Below are positions 47,465 to 55,809 of a DNA stretch of 64,000 nt, piece by piece. The stretch is from NCBI GenBank assembly GCA_963696325.1, contig CAVOJV010000072.1, positions 1 through 64,000 on the forward strand, in the 5' to 3' direction. The notes under the pieces are model-generated. The model was not told where the DNA came from. It did no database searches and saw only the letters and a list, made by a program, of their open reading frames with translations. Each line of letters opens with the position of its first letter. Position 1 is the stretch's first letter. This DNA is from CAVOJV01 sp963696325. GTDB lineage: Bacteria > Pseudomonadota > Gammaproteobacteria > Competibacterales > Competibacteraceae. The position numbers were made by a program, and so were the translations under genes.

Positions 47465-48925
47465 ATGAAATTAACTGATCCCAGCTTGCTCCGGCAACAG
47501 TGTTATATCGATGGTAACTGGGTAGACGCCGAGGACCGTGCAACCCTGGAAATCACCAATCCCGCCGATGGCTCTTTCATAGGTGGCGTTCCCCGGATGG
47601 GTGCCTCGGAGACTCGCCATGCCATCCAGGCGGCACAGGCCGCCTTGCCCGGCTGGCGGGCACTCACGGCCAAAGAAAGGGCCAGCAGGCTGCGGCGCTG
47701 GTTCGACCTGATGCTGGCGAATCAGGAAGATCTGGCGGTGCTGATGACCAGCGAGCAGGGCAAACCGCTCGCTGAAGCACGGGGCGAGATCGCCTACGCC
47801 GCCGCCTTCATCGAGTGGTTCGCCGAGGAAGGCAAGCGTGTTTACGGTGATACCATCCCCACGCATCAGGCGGATAAGCGCATCGTCGTCATCAAGGAAC
47901 CCATCGGGGTGTGCGCCGCCATCACGCCCTGGAACTTTCCCTCGGCGATGATCACCCGCAAGGCGGGGCCAGCCTTGGCCGCCGGCTGCACCATGGTGGT
48001 CAAGCCTGCTTCGCAGACGCCTTTCTCAGCACTGGCCCTGGCCGAACTGGCAGAGCGGGCCGGCATCCCGAAGGGGGTGCTCAACGTGGTCACCGGTTCG
48101 GCGGGTGAAATTGGCGGCGAACTCACCGCCAGCCCTGTCGTCCGCAAGCTCAGCTTCACGGGTTCCACCGTCACCGGCAAATACCTGATGGCGCAGTGCG
48201 CCGGCACGGTAAAAAAGGTTTCCCTGGAACTGGGCGGCAATGCGCCTTTCATCGTCTTCGACGATGCCGATCTCGACGCTGCCGTAACCGGCGCCATCGC
48301 CTCCAAATACCGCAACAGCGGCCAGACCTGTGTCTGCGCCAACCGCCTGCTGGTGCAGGATAGCATTTATGACGTCTTTGCCGAAAAGTTGAGCAAGGCA
48401 ATACGAGAGCAACTCAAGGTTGGCAATGGACTGGAACCCGGCGTCAGCCAGGGGCCGTTGATCGACAGGGCCGCGGTGGAAAAGGTGGAAGCGCATATCG
48501 CCGATGCCGTCAGCAAGGGTGCCCGCCTCCTGTTGGGTGGCCAGCGCCATGCACTGGGCGGCACATTCTTTGAGCCCACGGTGCTCGCTGATGTTACGGC
48601 GGCCATGGCGGTCGCTCGCGAGGAAACCTTCGGCCCGGTAGCGCCCCTGTTTCGTTTCCGGAGTGAGGAAGAAGCCATCCAGTTGGCGAACGCTACCGAG
48701 TTTGGTCTGGCATCCTACTTCTACAGCCGTGACATAGGCCGCATCTGGCGCGTGGCCGAAGGGCTGGAGTACGGGATCGTGGGCATCAACACGGGTATCA
48801 TCTCCACCGAAATCGCCCCCTTTGGCGGCGTGAAGGAATCCGGCACCGGCCGCGAAGGTTCCAAGTACGGCATTGAGGAATATCTGGAAATCAAGTATCT
48901 GTGCATCGGCGGTATCGACCAATAA
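47465..48925 (+). CDS. davD: succinate/glutarate semialdehyde dehydrogenase
   Basis: NAD(P)-dependent aldehyde dehydrogenase of about 486 residues from the Met at 47465. WNFPSAMITRKAGPALAAGC binds the cofactor, LELGGNAPFIVFDDADLD holds the catalytic Glu, and NSGQTCVCANRLL the Cys. AKYLGIEEY-type C terminus reads KYGIEEYLEIKYLCIGG, as in GabD/DavD. With the aminotransferase it would make glutarate (or succinate) from the amine-derived amino acid. Confidence 0.92.
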   Translation: MKLTDPSLLRQQCYIDGNWVDAEDRATLEITNPADGSFIGGVPRMGASETRHAIQAAQAALPGWRALTAKERASRLRRWFDLMLANQEDLAVLMTSEQGKPLAEARGEIAYAAAFIEWFAEEGKRVYGDTIPTHQADKRIVVIKEPIGVCAAITPWNFPSAMITRKAGPALAAGCTMVVKPASQTPFSALALAELAERAGIPKGVLNVVTGSAGEIGGELTASPVVRKLSFTGSTVTGKYLMAQCAGTVKKVSLELGGNAPFIVFDDADLDAAVTGAIASKYRNSGQTCVCANRLLVQDSIYDVFAEKLSKAIREQLKVGNGLEPGVSQGPLIDRAAVEKVEAHIADAVSKGARLLLGGQRHALGGTFFEPTVLADVTAAMAVAREETFGPVAPLFRFRSEEEAIQLANATEFGLASYFYSRDIGRIWRVAEGLEYGIVGINTGIISTEIAPFGGVKESGTGREGSKYGIEEYLEIKYLCIGGIDQ

Positions 48926-48964
48926 GGTCATTCAAACGCTTCGCAACAGCAAAGGGAGGCAGCC

Positions 48965-49439
48965 ATGACGACATCAAAAGTAAAACCCGTTCCGGAAGGA
49001 TTTCACACGGTTACTCCGTTTCTGAGCGTACAAGGCGCCGGCGTGGCGCTCGGAATTTTACAAGAGCGCCTTCGGTGCCGAAGAACAGTCCCGCACCCTG
49101 GGTCCGGATGGGGTATCCATCGTGCACGCCGAACTGCAAATCGGCGACTCCATCGTTCTGCTGTGTGACGAAGCGCCCGCTCTGGGCATCAAGTCACCCT
49201 TCACCCTGGGCGGTTCGCCCGTTACGCTCCATCTCTATGTCGAGGATGTCGATACGCTGTGGAGGCAAGCTCTGGAGGCCGGAGCGCGGGTGATCGTGCC
49301 GCTGGAGGACACGTACTGGGGAGACCGCTACGGCAAGGTGGCGGATCCGTTCGGCTATCAATGGTCGTTGGCGAGTCGCCGCCGGGACTTGACGCCGGAG
49401 GAAATCGCTGAGCGTGCCAAAGCGGCATTCGGCGGTTAA
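48965..49439 (+). CDS. VOC/glyoxalase family protein (PhnB-like), one frameshift
   Basis: The start GFHTVTPFLSVQGAGVAL (48965) and the continuation EFYKSAFGAEEQSRTLGPDG are in different frames; deleting one G near 49052 joins them. The rest reads HAELQIGDSIVLLCDEAPA, VTLHLYVEDVDTLWRQALEA and DTYWGDRYGKVADPFGYQWS, classic for PhnB-type VOC proteins, with a helical end. About 157 residues. Substrate unknown; last gene of the catabolic run. Confidence 0.82.
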
Positions 49440-49440
49440 G

Positions 49441-49931
49441 GCAACCGGTTAGCCCGTGCGGCGGTGACGGCAGCGGGTTGCACTCGCGTTCTGCTTCGAA
49501 CCAGTCCTGAGTGGGGCAACCGCCGTGAAAACCCCGCTGTGCGGCGCGGAAGTACGCGGCCTCCGCGATCAGATGATGCCGCTGGTCTGGGGGGACGATT
49601 GAGGCTGTTTTCTGGGAGGTGGGCAGCGCGGAGGACTCTCCAGCGAGCACCGAAGGCGCCGCGGAGGCGACCGGACCAAGCGGTGGGTTCGGGGTAGCGT
49701 CGAGCCGGTACCGTGCTCGCCACGCGGGCGATGCCGCCAGGGTCTCCACGATCCCGGGCGTTGCCTCGAGGTAACCCGCCACGACGGCGGCTCGCAAAGC
49801 CATCTCGGCGGTCAGGTACCCGCCCACACCGCTTCCTCGGGCAAGGGCGGCCAGGGCGCTGGCTGGGGGAGGGGGGCGAGGTCGGCCGGGGTTTCCGAGA
49901 CGGTTAGGGGAAGATTCGGGTCGGGCACCAT
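49441..49931 (-). CDS. DUF2934-containing hypothetical protein
   Basis: The minus strand reads LTAEMALRAAVVAGYLEATP, a variable linker and HHLIAEAAYFRAAQRGFHGG then TQDWFEAERE, which is the DUF2934 pattern (IxxxAYxxAExRGFxxGxxxxDWxxAE). An ATG at 49931 (MVPDPNLPLTVSETPADLAP) is in a different frame that meets this one at a six-C run near 49877, so one base may be miscounted. End point is uncertain. Function unknown. Confidence 0.45.
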
Positions 49932-49993
49932 GGCGATGGCGACGGTGATGGGAGGTGTTAATTTCTGAATGAGTTCGCGCCAAGACGTTCGCC

Positions 49994-50419
49994 CTAGCTG
50001 CTAGCGTGCTCATGGACTTCCATCGCCACCCGCACATCCGTTTGGCTGAAATCGTTACCCACGAACAGCAAGGGCGCATCCAACGTCCGGGCCAAGGCGT
50101 AACTGAAGCAGTCGCCGAAATTCAAGCCGGCCGGATGGCGGCCCTTGCCAAAGTGGAGAAACGCCTGGCGCGCTATCCTGGCCTGTGGTTCGTCGAGCGG
50201 GTGGAGCTCGATGGCGGCGGCCTGGAGAAAGCGATCCAGAAAGTCCAGGGTGGCCTCATCGCCGTGACGTCCCGCGACGACGAGGCTCAATTCCACCCAA
50301 CTGGCGACCGACAGGAGGCGAGACGCCGCCGCGTGCAGGCGCGTCGCCAGCGCCTCCCAGCCCGGCTCGTTCTTGAGCAGGGCCACCACCGCCGAGGTGT
50401 CGACCACCAATACGGTCAC
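49994..50419 (-). CDS. vapC: PIN-domain toxin, VapC type
   Basis: A 141-residue ribonuclease toxin. Acidic residues of the PIN fold are at VLVVDTSAVVALLKNEPG, SVASWVELSLVV and LNFGDCFSYALARTLDAPLL, with FVGNDFSQTDV at the end. It overlaps the antitoxin by 4 bp. Confidence 0.92.
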   Translation of the reverse strand: MTVLVVDTSAVVALLKNEPGWEALATRLHAAASRLLSVASWVELSLVVAGRHGDEATLDFLDRFLQAAAIELHPLDEPQARIARQAFLHFGKGRHPAGLNFGDCFSYALARTLDAPLLFVGNDFSQTDVRVAMEVHEHASS

Positions 50420-50658
50420 CGCGGCAGGCCCGCGTCGTCGTACAGGTCGGCGTCGGTCAGCCAGGCCGGCGGCGCGGAAGCCGCCCGCACCCGCGCCGCC
50501 GCCTGTTGAACCTGCCGCAGATAGGCGGTCCGGTCCTCCTCCAGCCGTCGTAGCTCGTGCCGGACCGCGACCGCGACCGCTTCGGTCAGGCTGGCCCCCA
50601 ACCGGCCAGCCAGTTCGCGGACGGCCGCTTCCGTCTCCCGATTCTTGATGTTCAACAT
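50416..50658 (-). CDS. vapB: VapB-type antitoxin (Rv0623/PSK family)
   Basis: An 80-residue protein beginning MLNIKNRETEAAVRELAGRL, the usual start of this antitoxin group, with GASLTEAVAVAVRHELRRLE as its DNA-binding helix pair and a toxin-binding tail ending DDAGLPR. It precedes and overlaps vapC. A pair of direct repeats lies just upstream. Confidence 0.9.
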   Translation of the reverse strand: MLNIKNRETEAAVRELAGRLGASLTEAVAVAVRHELRRLEEDRTAYLRQVQQAAARVRAASAPPAWLTDADLYDDAGLPR

Positions 50659-50665
50659 GGCGCTA

Positions 50666-50697
50666 GGTAAAGAATATATTAATGTCGGTAAAGAATA
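50666..50697. promoter_or_regulatory. direct-repeat operator candidate upstream of vapB
   Basis: GGTAAAGAATA occurs at 50666-50676 and 50687-50697, 21 bp (two helical turns) apart, 8 bp from the vapB start. VapBC complexes repress their own promoter through repeats like these. Confidence 0.55.
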
Positions 50698-51082
50698 AGC
50701 TTCGAAACCGGCAAAGGCAAGATGTTAAGTAATTCAGCAGCTCACACCCGAGCCGCGTTCTCCGTCGCCCGCCATCGCTTCCGATAAAGGGCATTTATCG
50801 GAACTTGGGGGGTGCGGCCAAACTCGCACCGCCACCGGCCCGCACCGGTTCAATAATTACGTATACGGTTTATGTCATAATTCGATTTGACAGCGGGTCG
50901 TTCCGGGGCGCGGTCGCGTCCGGCCGGCGGGCGCGGGTGGCGGGTCTCTCGATGCCCGCTAAGGACTGGGCCGCTGTGGGTCTGGAGCAGCTTTGCCGAT
51001 CTCGGTTCGGCCGGGTTAAGCTTGGGGAAGATCGGCGGCTCCAGCGCGTTGCTCGTCCTCCACATCCTGCGGGAACCGAACG
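50698..51082. other. gene-free stretch with inverted repeats
   Basis: About 385 bp with no credible gene. It includes the perfect inverted repeat at 50779-50803, an AT-rich patch near 50850-50890 and a GC-rich part after it. Confidence 0.4.
50779..50803. repeat. perfect 10-bp inverted repeat
   Basis: TTCCGATAAA and TTTATCGGAA flank GGGCA. The symmetry suits a recombinase or repressor site; no T-run follows, so it is not an ordinary terminator. Confidence 0.7.
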
Positions 51083-51178
51083 ATGATCGATTTATTACAA
51101 GTCTCCGACGCCGCCTTCAAGGTACTGGCCAAAAGCAACATATTCACGAGCAAGCACATGGAAACCATGGTGTTGTGA
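51083..51178 (+). CDS. 31-residue small ORF before the exonuclease
   Basis: ATG at 51083 opens MIDLLQVSDAAFKVLAKSNI and ends ETMVL with a TGA one base before the exonuclease ATG. The product is amphipathic. Close spacing suggests translational coupling, but the ribosome-binding site is weak and no family is known. Confidence 0.35.
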   Translation: MIDLLQVSDAAFKVLAKSNIFTSKHMETMVL

Positions 51179-51179
51179 G

Positions 51180-51803
51180 ATGGAAACCATTGCGGTAATC
51201 GACTTTGAAACCACGGGCATGTCACCCGACTATGGATCGCGGGCCACCGAGATCGCCGTGGTCCTCATTCGAGAGGGGCAGATCGTGGATCGTTACCAAA
51301 GCCTGATGAATGCCAAGGTCCAGATCCCGCAGTTCATCGTCCAGCTCACCGGCATCACCAACGCCATGATCCGCCGCGCCCCGCCGGCGGCCGAGGTGAT
51401 GCGCCAGGCGGCCGAGTTCATCGGCGATTGTCCGCTGATCGCCCACAACGCCGCGTTCGACCGCAAATTCTTGGACGCCGAGCTGGCCTGCGTCAACCAG
51501 TACCGGCGCCAGGAATTCGCCTGCACGGTGCTGCTCGCCCGGCGCCTGTACCCCGACGCCCCCAACCACAAGCTCGGCACCTTGGTGGAGTACGTCGGTC
51601 TGCCGGTCGCCGGTCGCGCCCACCGGGCGCTCGCCGACGCCGAGATGACCGCTCACCTGCTGCTGCGCATGCAAGCTGATCTACAGAACCGCTATCGCTT
51701 GCTGGAAGTCAACCACGAGCTGTTACGCCGTATTCAAAAGACCTCGCGAACTGCACTCGACCCCTGTATCGAACGCTATCGAAAACGAACCCAGGTGCGC
51801 TGA
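51180..51803 (+). CDS. DnaQ-like 3'-5' exonuclease
   Basis: A 207-residue DEDDh nuclease. Exo I is VIDFETTGMSPDYG, Exo II IAHNAAFDRKFLDAEL, and Exo III HRALADAEMTAHLLL. The length and the lack of other domains fit stand-alone epsilon-like or PolC-type exonucleases. In this setting it may belong to a mobile or defence cargo rather than to the replicase. Confidence 0.9.
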   Translation: METIAVIDFETTGMSPDYGSRATEIAVVLIREGQIVDRYQSLMNAKVQIPQFIVQLTGITNAMIRRAPPAAEVMRQAAEFIGDCPLIAHNAAFDRKFLDAELACVNQYRRQEFACTVLLARRLYPDAPNHKLGTLVEYVGLPVAGRAHRALADAEMTAHLLLRMQADLQNRYRLLEVNHELLRRIQKTSRTALDPCIERYRKRTQVR

Positions 51804-51930
51804 CAGATCGACTGCTGCTCTCGTCCCAGATTCCGGCTTTATCTGACACCTCTGGCGCGACTTCTTAGGCTTCAACCTGACAACTTGGCGCCTGCCGTAC
51901 TATTTTGTCCGTAATCCAGAGTAAATCATA

Positions 51931-52032
51931 ATGCCGAGTAAAGTTCGCAAACCGGCGCGGGGCGCCGGTCTCTTGCGACAGTTGCTTGGCATTACAGGGA
52001 AGCAAGAAACGCCAACAATTTATCTCCAGCGT
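51931..52032 (+). pseudogene. start of a hypothetical gene cut by the IS4 element
   Basis: PSKVRKPARGAGLLRQLLGI and QETPTIYLQR are read before the left inverted repeat of the IS at 52033. The rest is absent on the other side of the element. Not recognisable. Confidence 0.35.
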
Positions 52033-53104
52033 CTAAGTACAGGACAAACATTTCAGCAGGCCGAGGAAATCAGCCCAGCGGTCGGCCAAGTTGAGGACGA
52101 TGGACCGGATGCAGTCGAGGCCATGGCGGAAGATGGATTGGAGGGGGCGCTGGAGAGTTTTTTATGGGGATCGGTTGCCGTGCGGCGAGGGCTTCGCCGG
52201 TTCGATAGGTCCAGGCGAACGCCAAGGCCAGCAGGGCCAGGAGTTTGTCGAGCCGGTCGGGATGAGTCAGCTGGGTGTCCTCGACGTTGAAGCCGCGGGA
52301 TTTCAAGGCGCCGAACAGGGTTTCGATTTTCCCTCTCCGGGCATAGGCCGTGAACGCCGCTTGCTGCGGTGCGCCGGAACTAGCGATTAACCAGAGGTCG
52401 CCGTCGGCCAGCCGCACGGCGGAGAGCGGGACGAAACAGCCTCACACCGGCCGGCGTCCTTCGCGGTGGCGGGACTGGCCCGGTTATAGGGAACCGAACA
52501 GGACGTCGGCCCGCATCGGCACCTTCCAGGCAGTGGGCAGCAAGGGGTTGCGCTTGAGGCGGAGGTGGAAGGGAAGGCCCTGGGCGTGGAGCCGGGCGAA
52601 CCAGTCCCCGCCGACGCATTCCCGGGCGGCCAGGAGTGCCTTGAGTCGGGTCCGCCCGACTTGCTTCACAAGGCGTTGCAGGAGCGCGGTGCGCTCCTCG
52701 GTATCGGCATTGCCGGCCTTGTCGAGAACCGTCCACAGCACCGGCCAGGCCATACCTTGGTGGGCGACCCCCAGGACCAAGAAATTGATCTCGGTCTTGC
52801 CGGATTGCCAGTGGGTGCGGTCCAGGGTCAAATACCAAGGGTCTTCGCCCACCGGAAACAGAGGGACCAGAAGGCGGGCCAGAACGTCGTAGTCGATCTC
52901 GAAGGCGCGAAAGCAGCGTTGCAAGCGCCTGTAGTGGGAGGCGATCTGCGCCATGCCGCCGAAGCCCGTGGCCAAGTCGGCCAGATTGACGCTGCGAACC
53001 TTGAACAGGGCCAGGAGGAACTGGGCCAGGAAGTTCAAGCGGGCGCCCTGCCAGGGGAGGTGTCCGGCGAAGACCGCTTGCAGTGCTGAAACGGATTCAT
53101 TCAT
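52033..53104 (-). pseudogene. IS4-family transposase, frameshifted
   Basis: Starts at 53104. The first part holds SHYRRLQRCFRAFEIDYDVL and WYLTLDRTHWQSGKTEINFL (first Asp), then LLAARECVGGDWFARLHAQG (second Asp) up to 52484. Frame changes lead to FTAYARRGKIETLFGALKSR (the Y-R-E signature) at 52320-52390 and, after another change, to FRHGLDCIRSIVLNLADRWA and LKCLSCT with stop at 52033. At least two indels; otherwise complete. Confidence 0.8.
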
Positions 53105-53182
53105 GGGGAGTGAGAGAGGTTGCCAAAAAAATGTTGGACATCATTATCCATCAATGGCTTGGGTTTTTTGTCCTGTACTTAG
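52033..53182 (-). mobile_element. IS4-family element with 16-bp terminal repeats
   Basis: CTAAGTACAGGACAAA at 52033-52048 and its inverse TTTGTCCTGTACTTAG at 53167-53182 bound about 1150 bp containing one transposase on the minus strand. The left repeat includes the transposase stop codon. The flanks show no matching target duplication. Confidence 0.85.
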
Positions 53183-53317
53183 CCGTTTGTGCAAACGTAC
53201 CCTCCTTGGTACCGAGGAATCGATCGGCGATTTCACCGCTATTCGCCATACCGCAGTGTCGCCTCGACCGTAGACTCTTGGCATGTTGACTTCGCCCGCG
53301 CGCAAGCTATTATCACA

Positions 53318-53337
53318 ATATGTATTCATATACATAT
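53318..53337. promoter_or_regulatory. palindromic operator candidate of the second TA pair
   Basis: ATATGTAT-TCAT-ATACATAT is a perfect 8-bp inverted repeat 16 bp before the antitoxin ATG, well placed for autoregulation. Confidence 0.6.
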
Positions 53338-53352
53338 TTTTTGCGGAGTACG

Positions 53353-53571
53353 ATGATGCGCATCAGCGAACGCGGACAAGTCACCATTCCTCAAGAACTG
53401 CGTGAGCGATACGGCCTGCTGCCCAACACGGAGATCCGGTTCGTGCCCGACGAAACCGGCCTGCGACTCGTGGTCAGCCCCACCTCCAGGGCTGCGGAGA
53501 TCGGCACTCTGTATGGACGCAAGCGGTTCGACCGTGGCACCGATGAGCTGATGGCTCTCTTGCGGGAATGA
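53353..53571 (+). CDS. AbrB/MazE-type antitoxin
   Basis: A 72-residue swapped-hairpin antitoxin: MMRISERGQVTIPQELRERY is the AbrB DNA-binding start, and FDRGTDELMALLRE the toxin-binding tail. GCGGAG precedes the ATG at 53353. The frame is also open from 53320, but that start lies within the palindrome. Overlaps the toxin by 4 bp. Confidence 0.9.
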   Translation: MMRISERGQVTIPQELRERYGLLPNTEIRFVPDETGLRLVVSPTSRAAEIGTLYGRKRFDRGTDELMALLRE

Positions 53572-53993
53572 ACACTTATCTGGTCGACACCAACATTCTC
53601 CTCGATGTGATTGGAGCCGATGCGCAGTTCGGCCCTGCCTCCAAGGCTTGCTTGGCTCGCTGCGCGGGCGCTGGCGTGCTGGTCATCAATCCGGTGATCT
53701 ATGCGGAAGTGGGCGCGGTCATCGAAACCATCGAGGAGCTTGATGATCTGTTGCCGAAGCCGCTGTTTCGGCGCGACCCGTTACCGTGGGAAGCCGCATA
53801 CCTCGCGGGTCGTGCGTTCCGCCACTATCGCGCGCGCGGCGGCGATCGCTCGCGGGTGCTCGCCGATTTCCTGATCGGCGCCCATGCCGCTACGGAGGCC
53901 ATGACCCTGATCACCCGCGACCGAGGTTATGCCACGCATTTTCAGGTCGCCATCGAAGATCCGACGGAACGGAACGCGGATGGCGACAACTGA
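53568..53993 (+). CDS. PIN-domain toxin, VapC type
   Basis: A 141-residue toxin. YLVDTNILLDVIGADA, NPVIYAEVGAVIETIEEL, RVLADFLIGAHAATEAMTLI and TRDRGYATHF give the PIN acidic residues. Its last 14 bp overlap the start of a nucleoside phosphorylase-like gene. Confidence 0.92.
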   Translation: MNTYLVDTNILLDVIGADAQFGPASKACLARCAGAGVLVINPVIYAEVGAVIETIEELDDLLPKPLFRRDPLPWEAAYLAGRAFRHYRARGGDRSRVLADFLIGAHAATEAMTLITRDRGYATHFQVAIEDPTERNADGDN

Positions 53994-54702
53994 CAACGCA
54001 GGCTCCGGCGCCCCCCAGCCGCGCTTCGCCATTTGCACGGCCCTACCCTAGGAGCTTGCGGCGTGCCGGTTGATTCTCGATGCTCCTGCGCCGGTCAACC
54101 CCGGCTCCGCCGACGACGGTAACCAATACTGGTGTGGAACCCTGCCGAGTCGCGCGGATGGTATGCCCCACCAGGTGTTGCTAACCTCGCTAGCCAAGAT
54201 GGGCAGCAACGTTGCAGCGGCCGCCGTGACGCATCTCGTCAGGAGTTTTCCATCCGTCGAGTGCATCCTAATGGTCGGCATCGCCGGGGGCGTGCCCGAT
54301 CCACGAGACCCCGAAGTCCACGTTCGGCTTGGGGACGTGGTGGTCAGCAACGAAAAAGGCGTCCTGCAATACGACAACGTCAATATAAGGCCCAGCTACA
54401 TCGAGATTCGCGACAACTCGTCGAAACCGGGTGCCGCCTTGATCGCGGCAGCCAAAGCCTTGGAATCGGATTTCGATCTCGGTTTTCATCCCTGGGAAGT
54501 ACATCTTAGCAGGGCTGAACACCTCCCCATCTTTCACCGTCCCCCACCCGAAACCGACGTGCTACATGACGCTCGGGATCAATCCAAAGCGATCCCATTT
54601 CCCAAGGAACCGCGGCGAGATCGGCACCCGACAAGCCCGCGAATATATTTAGCAGCCATCGGCTCGGCAAATACTCTTCTCAAGGATGCAAACCTGCGGG
54701 AC
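53980..54702 (+). pseudogene. nucleoside phosphorylase-like effector gene, amber codon and truncated
   Basis: From the ATG at 53980 the frame reads PQPRFAICTALP, a TAG at 54049-54051, then ELAACRLILDAPAPV and continues with GNQYWCGTLPSRADG, ECILMVGIAGGVPDPRDPEV and GDVVVSNEKGVLQYD, the phosphorylase (PNP_UDP_1) fold. It runs to IYLAAIGSANTLLKDANLRD, where IS630 sequence takes over. Phosphorylase-like domains of this type occur as effectors in bacterial conflict systems (comparative-genomics prediction). The usual active-site Glu region (VEMEASG) is missing. Confidence 0.7.
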
Positions 54703-55168
54703 GGCCAATCTGTTCATGGTCTTCAAGCCGCTGACCGGGCAACGCCAGGTCACCGTCACCGAGCACCGGACGGCCGTGGATTTCGCCCGGGTGGTGCGGG
54801 ACCTGCTGGAGGTCCTCTATCCCCATGCCGAGCGGGTGGTCCTGGTGCTGGACAACCTGAACACCCATACGCCCGCCGCGCTGTATGAAGCGTTTGAGCC
54901 GGCTGTGGCCCGCCGCCTGGTCGAGCGGCTGGAGATTCATCACACCCCCAAACAGGGCAGTTGGTTGAACGGGGCCGAGATCGAACTGAGCGTCCTGAGT
55001 CGGCAGCGCCTGGACCGCCGCATCGCCGACACCACCACCTTGGCACACGAAGTAGTTGCATGGGAAAAGGCCCGCAACGCCATCGCCCGCCCGGTCGACT
55101 GGCGCTTCACCACGCCTGATGCGCGCATCAAGCTCAAGCGCCTCTACCCTTCAATTCAAGGCGGTTGA
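54701..55168 (+). pseudogene. IS630-family transposase, C-terminal half
   Basis: The piece begins TANLFMVFKPLTGQRQVTVT, has HAERVVLVLDNLNTHTPAAL (second Asp) and HHTPKQGSWLNGAEIELSVL (Glu), and ends RIKLKRLYPSIQ. The N-terminal HTH and first Asp are missing. It is fused to the nucleoside phosphorylase remnant on the left. Confidence 0.85.
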
Positions 55169-55186
55169 AGCACTAGAGAAGCAAAA

Positions 55187-55717
55187 ATGCTCTACAGTTA
55201 CGGGAGGTTCTTGCTACCCCTCCTGCCACTCGACCGTGACAACACCGTGGTGAAAATCGGCAACGAGGTGGAGCTACAGTACTACCGCCTGCAGCGTGTT
55301 TCGAGCGGCCCGATTGAACTGAAAGTTGGAGAGCCCGAAGGCGTCTGCAGCCCAACCGAGGTTGGTACGGGCAAGGCGAAGGATGAGAAGGCGCCGCTGT
55401 CGGAAATCATCCGGGTACTCAACGAACGTTTTGGTACTGCCTTCACTGAAGAAGACCGCCTGTTCTTCGAACAGATCAAGGCGCGGGCCACGGCCAACAG
55501 CCAGGTCATTCAAACGGCGATGGCCAACCCGTTGGACAAGTTTCAACTGGGTGTCCGGAAACTGATCGAAGATTTAATGCTTCAGCGCATGGCCGAGAAC
55601 GACAAGATCGTCACCCGGTACATGGATGATGGGGAATTTCAGCGCACGGCCTTCCCGATATTGGCGCGGGAGATTTTCGAGGCGATTCGACAGGCTCGGT
55701 CCGGTTCCATGGAGTAG
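55187..55717 (+). pseudogene. hsdR: type I restriction enzyme HsdR, C-terminal fragment
   Basis: About 176 residues matching the end of HsdR helicase/nuclease subunits: YGRFLLPLLPLDRDNTVVKI, GNEVELQYYRLQRVSSGPIE and LNERFGTAFTEEDRLFFEQI, then a helical region. The nuclease and helicase domains are missing and no hsdM or hsdS is near, so the system is dead here. Confidence 0.8.
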
Positions 55718-55809
55718 TTGGCGTCCATGGCCAGTGAACCTCGATGATGCGGAATGCCGCGGCCCGCGGAGCTACGGCCATGGGATTGGCAGGCATGCAA
55801 TCCAGGCAG

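Noticed and set aside
49222..50079. A single 285-codon minus-strand gene
   Set aside because: Both ends overlap convincing genes (VOC protein and vapC); only the middle looks coding (DUF2934).
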